A stretch of DNA of 5,285 nucleotides from Chlorobiales bacterium (GTDB taxonomy: Bacteria; Bacteroidota; Chlorobiia; Chlorobiales; Chlorobiaceae), in contig JAKSDB010000308.1 in the NCBI GenBank assembly GCA_022360415.1, positions 1 to 5,285 of the forward strand. Direction: 5' to 3'. Under the pieces are notes generated by a model. It was given only the letters and a program-made list of their open reading frames with translations. It made no database searches and was not told the DNA's origin. Every line of letters begins with the position of its first letter. The first letter of the stretch is position 1. Shown piece after piece: positions 1 to 4,588 of the stretch. The position numbers and the translations under genes were made by a program.

Positions 1-1
1 A

Positions 2-478
2 GGCATACAGGCATGGGACAAGACGCTCTTGCGCCTCTATATTGTAAGTGTCCTGGTCTATCTGGTCTTTACGGGTTTGGATATAGGAAGAATCCAATGG
101 CTGGGCGGCATCCCTGTCGAAATACGTCCTGCTGGCGGAATTTTTCTCCTGGTTTCGTTGTCCCTTGTCTATTGGGCCATGCTCACCAATCAGTTCTTTT
201 CAACTGTTGTGCGCCTTCAGGAGGATCGGGGCCAGTATGTCGTCACTACCGGCCCATACCGATTTGTTCGCCATCCCGGCTATCTCTCGGTTATCGGGAC
301 CTGGATCGGGTTTTCGGTAATGGTTGGTTCGTGGATAGCTTTGTTGAGCACCGCGATACCGGCTGCGGTCATGATTGTGCGGACAATTCGTGAAGACCGT
401 TTCCTGCAAGAGCAGCTTGCCGGTTATGAAGAATATTGCCGTAAGGTCAGATGGAGGCTGATGCCGTATGTATGGTGA
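2..478 (+). CDS. Isoprenylcysteine carboxyl methyltransferase-type membrane methyltransferase (5' partial)
   Basis: The frame is open from the window edge: residues G-I-Q-A-W-D-K precede the first possible TTG start at 29, and W-D-K is expected inside this family, so the start lies outside the window. 158 residues are visible. Hydrophobic stretches, probably membrane helices, lie near residues 11-25, 45-60 and 100-125. The family signature GPYRFVRHPGYLS follows the second one, and the protein ends in a typical E-E-Y-C-x-K-V-R-W-R-L-x-P-x-V-W tail. In the ICMT/PEMT-like superfamily the RHPxY region and the C-terminal E/R residues bind S-adenosylmethionine, and the enzyme works in the inner membrane. 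Bacterial members methylate small lipophilic or otherwise unknown substrates, so the substrate cannot be stated. No terminator is obvious after the stop. The family is confident; the exact reaction is not. Confidence 0.85.
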   Translation, partial: GIQAWDKTLLRLYIVSVLVYLVFTGLDIGRIQWLGGIPVEIRPAGGIFLLVSLSLVYWAMLTNQFFSTVVRLQEDRGQYVVTTGPYRFVRHPGYLSVIGTWIGFSVMVGSWIALLSTAIPAAVMIVRTIREDRFLQEQLAGYEEYCRKVRWRLMPYVW

Positions 479-885
479 TCATGCTCTTTACCCCCGATGC
501 TGATAGCCGACCTATTTTATCCAAGATTCCCCCTTGCTTGTTTCGTTGAGCCGATAACTTTACGGTTGGTAGGCAGGAATTACTTTTTTATTTTGGTGCT
601 AGTGGTTGTTCTGCTATGCAGGTACTGACAAAAAAACATGAACGTAGATACCGAAACACGTTATTTGCACGGTGCAGCAGTTGTTAGGGCACAAAGATGA
701 GAGCACAACTATGATTTACATCCATGTTATCATAAGAGATTAATTTATAGTCCATTAACAGCATTTAGGAGGGGGATCGCGTCTTATATGGGTTGCAATT
801 CGAAAACCTGCAGTTTAGACGGATCAATCTAATTATTGTTCGGCACGGGAGAGAGTCGCATCACAAACAGAAAGGAGGATAACAG
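479..885. other. Intergenic region without a convincing gene
   Basis: About 400 bp contains only short open frames. Visible items are a small palindrome TGCAC-G-GTGCA at 666-676; the heptamer GTTAGGG at 683-689 followed by C, which resembles an integron core; a purine-rich AGGAGGGGG at 767-775, 12 nt before a 14-codon ATG frame at 788-832; and the strong ribosome binding site of the next gene at its right end. I see no tRNA, no clear terminator for the methyltransferase gene and no strong sigma-70 promoter. If the attC-like site at 1420-1508 belongs to a mobile cassette, the part from 684 onward would be its 5' leader. That leader would be unusually long for a cassette. Confidence 0.5.
871..878 (+). 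promoter_or_regulatory. Strong Shine-Dalgarno of the 886 gene
   Basis: AAAGGAGG is nearly a perfect anti-16S match and stands 7 nt before the ATG at 886. It fixes the start codon and predicts efficient translation. Confidence 0.75.
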
Positions 886-1353
886 ATGATCGGATTCGCC
901 AAGTTTGTAAACTTCGTGCTCGCCCTCGCCGTCTTCGGATTCCTACGGGTAGCGACAGCCGAAATGGGCACCGCTGCTTGGGCGGTGTCTCTCGCGGTCG
1001 CTATCATCGCTTTCTATCTCCTACGTGCGATGCTTGTGTCACCCTTGTTAAAGAGTGCGACGAACAAGGCCAGCACCCAGATCATTCAGCACTTCGCCGG
1101 TGGTGGCGACATGGGAGGTGCCATCAAGATCGCAAAGCGACTGGGTCTTAACGCAAGCGAGGCTCAAAACGTGGCTGCAGAACACAAAGATGCCCTTGTT
1201 CGTGAGATCGCAGATCGCATCCTGAAAGAAGCCCGCCACCGATACGAGAAACGTAAGGACAAAGATGAAGTTAGACGCTACCTGCAGGAGCAGGGAGTAC
1301 CAGAGAAGGATATCGAAATGGCGGTGGATCGAGTGGTGGAGGAATCGAAGTAA
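886..1353 (+). CDS. Small membrane-anchored protein of unknown function, possible cassette gene
   Basis: I do not recognise this 155-residue protein as a named family. Two hydrophobic helices (about residues 3-20 and 29-50) form an N-terminal hairpin anchor. A glycine-rich link (AGGGDMGG, 71-78) follows. Then come amphipathic, very charged helices (about 79-125) and a C-terminal three-helix-like segment (128-152) with the pattern RRYLQEQGVPEKDIEMAV. That last pattern resembles the short helical repeats of RecX-like or SHOCT-like modules, by appearance only. The charged domain should face the cytoplasm. The start is set by a perfect ribosome binding site 7 nt upstream. The gene is G+C-richer than the DUF2283-like gene that follows. 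It ends 66 bp before an attC-like site in the orientation expected for an integron cassette, which is the best clue to its history. Coding is very likely; function is open. Confidence 0.75.
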   Translation: MIGFAKFVNFVLALAVFGFLRVATAEMGTAAWAVSLAVAIIAFYLLRAMLVSPLLKSATNKASTQIIQHFAGGGDMGGAIKIAKRLGLNASEAQNVAAEHKDALVREIADRILKEARHRYEKRKDKDEVRRYLQEQGVPEKDIEMAVDRVVEESK

Positions 1354-1365
1354 CACTACCGGAGA

Positions 1366-1385
1366 GCCGAGTTGAGTAAACTCAA
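1366..1385. repeat. Inverted copy of the attC arm plus a short palindrome
   Basis: GCCGAGTTGAG (1366-1376), just after the stop of the 886 gene, is the exact reverse complement of CTCAACTCGGC (1490-1500) in the right arm of the attC-like site. It overlaps a second symmetry, TTGAGT-AA-ACTCAA (1372-1385). The 11-bp match could pair with the attC right arm and compete with attC folding, or give a large stem-loop downstream of the gene. Confidence 0.5.
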
Positions 1386-1419
1386 AAGATTCGTTTCCGA
1401 CATGCGCTGATTCGCGCGC

Positions 1420-1508
1420 GCCCAACAAATCGTTCAAGCGGAAATGTCCTGCGCTTACGGACCTTCGGTCTGACGTGTTGCCTATTCCGCTCAACTCGGC
1501 CGTAAAAA
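1420..1508 (+). mobile_element. attC-like integron recombination site with degenerate right core
   Basis: The left core is GCCCAAC (1420-1426), matching R'' consensus RYYYAAC. It is followed by AAATCGTTCAAGCGG, close to the same region of the well-known aadA1 attC as I remember it. The other half, CCGCTCAACTCGGCCG (1487-1502), is the matching L' side. AGCGGAA (1437-1443) pairs perfectly with TTCCGCT (1485-1491). The outward extension TTC-AA / C-AA leaves one unpaired base, as is usual for attC. The centre carries a small GACC-TTC-GGTC hairpin (1460-1470). The length of 89 bp is within the usual attC range. The expected right core GTTRRRY reads GTAAAAA (1502-1508), so the crossover end is lost or was replaced by the flanking A+T-rich DNA. 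No integrase gene is present in the window. Confidence 0.7.
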
Positions 1509-1614
1509 GGTTTTCGAAAATTTCAGAAAATATGTAAAAAATTATTTTTGAAGATCATTGTAGAATATGGCTAAAGCATTTGAAAGATGGGCTTGCTATG
1601 CGAGACGCAAAAAC

Positions 1615-1821
1615 ATGAGAGTAAAATATTTTTCAGATACAGACACAGCTCATATTGAGTTCATTGATAGTGAGGTGCAAGAGACAAAAGAAATCAGTGA
1701 AAACATCTATATCGATATTGATGAGAAGGGAAATCTTGTCAGTATGACAATAGAACATGCAAAAATGAATGCGATGCTCTCCGAGTTTTCTCTTCAGGAA
1801 ATCACCTCTAAGTCTTCTTAA
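1615..1821 (+). CDS. DUF2283-like small protein
   Basis: The protein has 68 residues. It begins MRVKYFSDTDTAHIEF and continues with an ETKEISENIYIDIDEKGN segment and V-S-M-T-I-E-H-A. This is the layout of the DUF2283 family: a short beta-rich protein starting with M-K-V-x-Y-D/F-x-x-x-D-x-L/A-x-I-x-F and ending in a D-x-x-G-x-L-V-x-I-x-I-x-x-A motif. The family is of unknown function and is often found beside small accessory or toxin-antitoxin genes. An in-frame ATG at 1567 would add 16 residues (MAKAFERWACYARRKN). I prefer 1615 because family members begin at this point, though neither start has a strong ribosome binding site. The gene is A+T-rich compared with the 886 gene. It ends 26 bp before a shared bidirectional terminator and is convergent with the antitoxin gene. 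Confidence 0.7.
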   Translation: MRVKYFSDTDTAHIEFIDSEVQETKEISENIYIDIDEKGNLVSMTIEHAKMNAMLSEFSLQEITSKSS

Positions 1822-1847
1822 CTGTACACTTTGGCATTGCAATTATT

Positions 1848-1884
1848 ACAAAAGCCGCCGCGGTATTCCAGAGGCGGCTTTTGT
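1848..1884. terminator. Bidirectional intrinsic terminator
   Basis: A perfect 12-bp stem, ACAAAAGCCGCC (1848-1859) with GGCGGCTTTTGT (1873-1884), encloses a 13-nt loop. T and A tracts at the stem base let it work on both strands. It separates the DUF2283-like gene from the convergent antitoxin gene. Read in the antitoxin direction, its core (1882-1850) matches the terminator at 4515-4547 at 28 of 33 positions. Confidence 0.85.
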
Positions 1885-1937
1885 GGCCATCCGATAGCTT
1901 GCGTGAATTCTGAGGTTAGAGTTTCTGAACGATGGGA

Positions 1938-2240
1938 TCAACTCAACACCTTGAGTCCTTTTCTATCGACAAGATCGAGCAACCGCTGAGCGGCTCCGCT
2001 TGGTTTTTTTTCGCCCCGTTCCCACTGCTGGACGGTTGTTTTTCCGATGCCGAGCATGGCTGCAAATACGGTCTGGCTGACATGGTTTTCCGTCCGGATT
2101 CTTCGGATATCTTCAGCCTGGAACATCCGTTTTTTCGGCAGACAAAGCGCTTCTACCTGACGCATGGTTATTGCATCCATGGCACCAACTTTGAACAGGT
2201 CCTTTGCCATGTCATTGGCTATATCGAGAATTTTACTCAT
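1938..2240 (-). CDS. XRE-family antitoxin (HigA-like) of a type II toxin-antitoxin operon
   Basis: The protein has 100 residues. The N-terminal part (1-40), with V-G-A-M-D-A-I-T-M-R and L-C-L-P, is characteristic of antitoxins paired with PF06296 RelE-like toxins. A helix-turn-helix follows at about 42-90: AEDIRRIRTENHVSQTVFA, then LGIGKTTVQQWERGEKKPSG, the WERG-x-KKP-x-G end being typical of this group. It should neutralise the toxin encoded just upstream and repress the operon as a dimer. Its ATG overlaps the toxin stop by 8 nt (ATGAGTAA), so translation is coupled. A GGGAGA ribosome binding site about 9 nt upstream allows extra antitoxin synthesis. The probable operator is the palindrome at 2623-2637. 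Transcription ends at the strong hairpin at 1848-1884. Confidence 0.88.
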   Translation of the reverse strand: MSKILDIANDMAKDLFKVGAMDAITMRQVEALCLPKKRMFQAEDIRRIRTENHVSQTVFAAMLGIGKTTVQQWERGEKKPSGAAQRLLDLVDRKGLKVLS

Positions 2241-2613
2241 AGTCTTTTATCTCCCAAATTGATTGTTGATTCAGCAACTCGTTAAGCTCTTTTTCAGTCG
2301 ACGACACAAATGATTCCGCAACAAGACGAAGCGCCGTTTTGTCCTTCTCCGAGATATTGGTGCGCTTGTTTTTGGAAAAAGCGTAGAGAAAAATCAGCCG
2401 TTCCACATTCGGTTTTTTGTATCCGACAAGGACCCGGTAACCACCGCTTTTTCCACTCCCTGCCCTTGGCAACCGTTTTTTGAACAGACAGCCTCCCAAG
2501 TCAGCTTCCACTTGTCCTGCCACAATTTCCTCAGCAGCCTGCAGCAGGAGCGCATCGGAGATTTTTTCCCTGCGCGCCCAACGATGGAACCACTTGTTTT
2601 TGAAGACTCTCAT
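2233..2613 (-). CDS. RelE/HigB-like toxin (PF06296-type), probable mRNA interferase
   Basis: The protein has 126 residues from ATG 2613 (MRVFKNKWFHRWAR), the usual first residues of this family. An in-frame GTG at 2628 would add five residues but would start inside the operator palindrome, so I prefer 2613. The conserved core is D-L-G-G-C-L-F-K-K-R-L (39-49), then SGKSGGYRVLVGYK (53-66) and FLYAFSKNKRTNI (75-87). This matches the RelE superfamily toxins now grouped as PF06296. RelE relatives cleave mRNA, usually on the ribosome; activity of this protein is inferred. The gene is first in a two-gene operon with its antitoxin (8-nt overlap). The frame is intact with no sign of decay. Only 9 nt separate the operator from the ATG and no ribosome binding site is visible, which suggests weak or leaderless toxin translation. 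Confidence 0.87.
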   Translation of the reverse strand: MRVFKNKWFHRWARREKISDALLLQAAEEIVAGQVEADLGGCLFKKRLPRAGSGKSGGYRVLVGYKKPNVERLIFLYAFSKNKRTNISEKDKTALRLVAESFVSSTEKELNELLNQQSIWEIKDYE

Positions 2614-2622
2614 GCTTAAACG

Positions 2623-2637
2623 TATCACTTAGTGATA
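2623..2637. promoter_or_regulatory. Probable operator of the toxin-antitoxin operon
   Basis: The perfect palindrome TATCACT-T-AGTGATA lies 9 nt before the toxin ATG at 2613. On the minus strand it sits between a possible -35 (TTGTGA, 2647-2642) and a weak -10 (TACGTT, 2624-2619) with a 17-bp spacer. That is the right place for antitoxin binding to block transcription. The same geometry recurs at 4085-4099. Confidence 0.65.
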
Positions 2638-2709
2638 TAGTTCACAAATATTTTTTACTGGTGTGAATCTTAAAAAGGGAGTACTGGGCAGCAACGAAAA
2701 ACAAAAGGG

Positions 2710-2774
2710 GCTTATCGAATTTCATTGGAACAAAAGCTTATCTTTGCGTTGTACAAGAGAATAACGATAAGCTT
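2710..2774. repeat. Three copies of GCTTATC forming alternative stems
   Basis: AAGCTTATC (2734-2742) pairs perfectly with GATAAGCTT (2766-2774) across 23 nt that contain the palindrome TTGTACAA (2749-2756). A further direct copy, GCTTATCG (2710-2717), is complementary to CGATAAGC (2765-2772), so the right arm can pair with either left copy. The block lies in the gap between the HEPN-like gene end and the toxin promoter. No T-tract follows, so it is not a standard terminator. Confidence 0.5.
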
Positions 2775-2816
2775 CAGCATTTTGGAGGTGGTCAGCTTCA
2801 CGTTTTATTTGCGGAC

Positions 2817-3398
2817 TTACTCCTCAAATACGGTCGAACTTCCAGACTGCAAACCTTTTATGAATGGGTAGTCATCTTTGAATCCCGCTGCCTCGTGAAA
2901 GATTTGAGCGATCTGCTCAACGTCCTCTCTTGACCGTATTGCGTTTTTCTCGGTACAGTATTTCTCCCAACGCGTCTGGACAAACCATGGGGGGCCATAT
3001 TCATCGTGCTCTTCGAGAGGTACAGTGTCTTTGAACCTTTCTATTATTGACTTTCCGTGGGCGATGTCGTTCCGGAATTGGAACATTTTCTTCATGACCT
3101 GCCAAGGGCGTTTACTGTAATCGATGTTGACGTTAAGGTGCTCTGCAATGACGTTCATCTTTTCTCGTGGGGAAAGCCGCTCAAGATCGCTCCAGCACAG
3201 GAAGAGCTTGGCCCCTATGTGGTTCAGGTAGGCTTCCAGAGTGAATGCAGTGAATACGAGGCTGGCCATTACTTGATGAAAAGACCCTTTGGGATCTTCT
3301 TGCCCTTTTTTAAGCAAACAAAAGGAGGTGTGCCACAGCTCAGCGTAAGTAGTCACTTTTCGTTCCTTTTCGACTAGAACCTTTTTCCTTTTTGTCAT
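2817..3398 (-). CDS. HEPN-like protein of unknown function
   Basis: The protein has 193 residues from ATG 3398 (MTKRKKVLVEKER), chosen because GGAAGG stands close upstream. An in-frame ATG at 3416 would add MFAGRI and also has an AGAGG about 20 nt upstream, so the start is uncertain. Numbered from 3416, a helical core MASLVFTAFTLEAYLNHIG (50-68) is followed by the motif FRNDIAHGK (114-122). Its R115-x4-H120 spacing fits the R-x(4-6)-H motif of HEPN domains. Many of these are ribonucleases in toxin, abortive-infection or CRISPR-linked proteins, but others are non-catalytic helical bundles. The rest is acidic and aromatic (GPPWFVQTRWEKY, 141-153) with no family I can name. There is no adjacent MNT-type nucleotidyltransferase. 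It lies 91 bp downstream of a membrane-protein gene on the same strand and may be cotranscribed. The HEPN assignment is a motif-level inference. Confidence 0.6.
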   Translation of the reverse strand: MTKRKKVLVEKERKVTTYAELWHTSFCLLKKGQEDPKGSFHQVMASLVFTAFTLEAYLNHIGAKLFLCWSDLERLSPREKMNVIAEHLNVNIDYSKRPWQVMKKMFQFRNDIAHGKSIIERFKDTVPLEEHDEYGPPWFVQTRWEKYCTEKNAIRSREDVEQIAQIFHEAAGFKDDYPFIKGLQSGSSTVFEE

Positions 3399-3489
3399 TA
3401 TCCTTCCGGCAAACATTCATTACATTTAATGCCTCTAAAGCTACTTGCTGTAACCTGAAGAACGATTGTTTTTTGAGTTACCCTTCCAT

Positions 3490-3906
3490 TTAAAAAAGAT
3501 TTAACGGTGACATTAATACAATCGCAAGTCCAAATCCAATTATATCTGCCCAAAGATTGGAGACTTCAATTCCTAAGATTATCTCTGGGACATCAGGATT
3601 ATCGGTCAGATTAGAATCTGAAGAAGCTTGTGCTGATATACGCTTTAGGTCATTTGAAATCATTGCAAAAAAAGGCAGCGCAAACATTGCATAAACAGTC
3701 TCAACATTTAACCAACTACAAACAAATGAAACCGCGTACGTGGCAATAAAAGTAGCTACAAGATTGACTGAAAAATTTGCGCAACGATGGATCAAACTAC
3801 CCGGGGACTTAATGGCTGCCATTATAAGAGGCATAAAAACCAATCCAACAATTCCACTTCCCCAGCCTATCGTAAAAAAAGCAAGAATATAAGCAAGTAT
3901 CGTCAT
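3490..3906 (-). CDS. Small multi-helix membrane protein of unknown function
   Basis: The protein has 138 residues and no recognised family. Four hydrophobic stretches (about 3-32, possibly two tight helices, then 44-64, 69-84 and 115-136) suggest an inner-membrane protein with three to five helices. A polar loop (86-108: DLKRISAQASSDSNLTDNPD) lies between the last two. There are no obvious catalytic residues. The nucleotide sequence is A+T-rich. The ribosome binding site is poor, but the ATG at 3906 lies right at the start of a natural hydrophobic N-terminus. A gap of 91 bp leads to the co-oriented HEPN-like gene, so the two may form a small operon. No strong promoter motif is seen in 3907-3990. 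The open frame and membrane topology support a real gene; function is unknown. Confidence 0.6.
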   Translation of the reverse strand: MTILAYILAFFTIGWGSGIVGLVFMPLIMAAIKSPGSLIHRCANFSVNLVATFIATYAVSFVCSWLNVETVYAMFALPFFAMISNDLKRISAQASSDSNLTDNPDVPEIILGIEVSNLWADIIGFGLAIVLMSPLNLF

Positions 3907-4057
3907 GAGCTTATGTTGTATTACAAATAGTTGAACTTGTTAACTCGTCGCTGTAAAATATACTTTATTTTTTCTGCCGAACACAGGCGGCTCCTTATTT
4001 ATTTATCCATCTTATCGGTTTTCTGTCCACCAAAGGTGAAATCAAATTCCTGATTCT

Positions 4058-4077
4058 AAAAAGCGATAGCTTTTTTT
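4058..4077. terminator. Weak A/T-rich hairpin, possible insulating terminator
   Basis: AAAAAGC-GATA-GCTTTTT (4058-4075) followed by two more T residues has the form of a bidirectional intrinsic terminator but only two G-C pairs. It lies in the divergent gap between the membrane-protein gene and the orphan antitoxin locus. It could limit read-through into either side. Confidence 0.35.
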
Positions 4078-4084
4078 GGGTGAG

Positions 4085-4099
4085 TAATCCATTGGATTA
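4085..4099. promoter_or_regulatory. Probable operator of the second toxin-antitoxin locus
   Basis: The perfect palindrome TAATCCA-T-TGGATTA ends 9 nt before the ATG at 4109. Size (7+1+7), central T and distance to the start are the same as in the intact operon at 2623-2637. A good -10 match TATATT (4098-4103) overlaps its right edge, with a poor -35 (TTGGGT, 4076-4081). Antitoxin bound here would cover the promoter. Transcription would start at or near the ATG itself, giving a leaderless or nearly leaderless message. Confidence 0.6.
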
Positions 4100-4108
4100 T
4101 ATTGGTGC

Positions 4109-4199
4109 ATGAATTTAATCATTGTTGACTTGCCTGAATTCATCCGTAAACTTGCGGGGAATTGACAAAACTGCTGGTACAACATTACAGGAGAGACAC
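4109..4199 (+). pseudogene. Toxin remnant (RelE/HigB-like) upstream of the antitoxin
   Basis: ATG 4109 opens an 18-codon frame, MNLIIVDLPEFIRKLAGN, stopping at 4163-4165. The pattern I/F-V-x-L/T-P-x-F-I-R-x is how RelE/HigB-type toxins paired with NadS-like antitoxins usually begin. A second frame (from about 4156) reads E-L-T-K-L-L-V-Q-H-Y-R-R-D-T and stops at TGA 4201-4203. This overlaps the antitoxin ATG as ATGA, the usual toxin-antitoxin junction. The simplest reading is a toxin gene that lost most of its interior, leaving its first codons and possibly its last ones out of frame. The head is well supported by position and operator spacing. The tail assignment is weaker. Confidence 0.55.
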
Positions 4200-4487
4200 A
4201 TGAGTAGTACATTTGAGAGTATAAAAAAGGGGCTGGAAGAAGCTGTCGAATATTCGCAGGGGAAAAAACTCAGTGTCAGAGTTTTCAAGCCGGAACCTGT
4301 GAATGTGAAAACCATTCGGCAAAAGACTCAACTGACTCAGGATGAGTTTGCTGCTGCATTTGGTATCAGCGTGGCAACGTTACGGCATTGGGAGCGAGGC
4401 GACCGTAAACCTCAGGGGCCCGCGCTTGTTTTGCTTAATCTGGTCAGTAAATCCCCCGATACGATATTGACTATTTTGAATGAGTAA
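4200..4487 (+). CDS. XRE-family antitoxin-like regulator (NadS/HigA type), apparently orphan
   Basis: The protein has 95 residues from ATG 4200, chosen because AGGAGAG stands 5 nt upstream; an earlier in-frame ATG at 4122 lacks this. An acidic N-terminal helix (MSSTFESIKKGLEEAVEY) leads to RVFKPEPVNVKTIRQ (27-41). A helix-turn-helix follows (about 37-82): LTQDEFAAAFGISVATLRHWERGDRKPQGPA, ending in LLNLVSKSPDTIL. This is the standard form of antitoxins encoded downstream of RelE/HigB-like toxins. Such proteins bind their own operator and the toxin. Here no full toxin is present upstream, only short remnants at 4109-4199, so it may persist as a stand-alone repressor or as an anti-toxin against related toxins. 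It is not a copy of the antitoxin at 1938-2240: the two share only the recognition-helix region and the layout. A terminator follows at 4514-4548. Confidence 0.85.
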   Translation: MSSTFESIKKGLEEAVEYSQGKKLSVRVFKPEPVNVKTIRQKTQLTQDEFAAAFGISVATLRHWERGDRKPQGPALVLLNLVSKSPDTILTILNE

Positions 4488-4513
4488 GGTGATGGTGCGT
4501 TGCCGGTAAAGAA

Positions 4514-4548
4514 AAAAAGCCGCCTCAGTATTACCGGGACGGCTTTTT
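4514..4548. terminator. Bidirectional intrinsic terminator between the orphan antitoxin gene and arsC
   Basis: AAAAAGCCG (4514-4522) pairs with CGGCTTTTT (4540-4548) around a 17-nt loop, with A and T tracts on both sides. It serves the antitoxin gene and the convergent arsC. Its core matches the terminator after the other antitoxin gene at 28 of 33 positions in the same gene-relative orientation. The loop carries TTACCGG (4531-4537), complementary to CCGGTAA (4503-4509). Confidence 0.8.
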
Positions 4549-4588
4549 CTATATCCAGGCTGTTCTTGCCAACTGCCGACTGACACGC

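Noticed and set aside
661..700. A complete second attC or an attI site around GTTAGGGC
   Set aside because: Only the right-core heptamer resembles the consensus; the expected L' and left-half sequences are not present upstream. I keep it only as a possible cassette boundary.
788..832. A 14-codon frame (MGCNSKTCSLDGSI) preceded by AGGAGGGGG
   Set aside because: The purine tract is 12 nt from the ATG, which is too far for good initiation, and the peptide shows no recognisable feature. Chance is a fair explanation.
1048..1494. Long minus-strand open frame under the 886 gene
   Set aside because: It overlaps a well-supported plus-strand gene with a strong ribosome binding site and runs through the attC-like hairpin. 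Its protein has no recognisable domain.
1932..2285. Plus-strand open frame across the antitoxin gene
   Set aside because: It is the antisense shadow of the clear antitoxin gene and starts inside its 3' end; there is no ribosome binding site or domain.
3057..3377. Plus-strand open frame across the HEPN-like gene
   Set aside because: The minus-strand frame has an ordered helical core and HEPN motif; the plus frame shows no domain and no ribosome binding site. The doubt is greater here than elsewhere because neither is a named family.
3957..4112. A 51-codon stop-free plus-strand stretch ending in TGA at the toxin-remnant ATG
   Set aside because: It has no ATG or ribosome binding site, passes through the hairpin at 4058-4075 and the operator palindrome, and matches no family I know.
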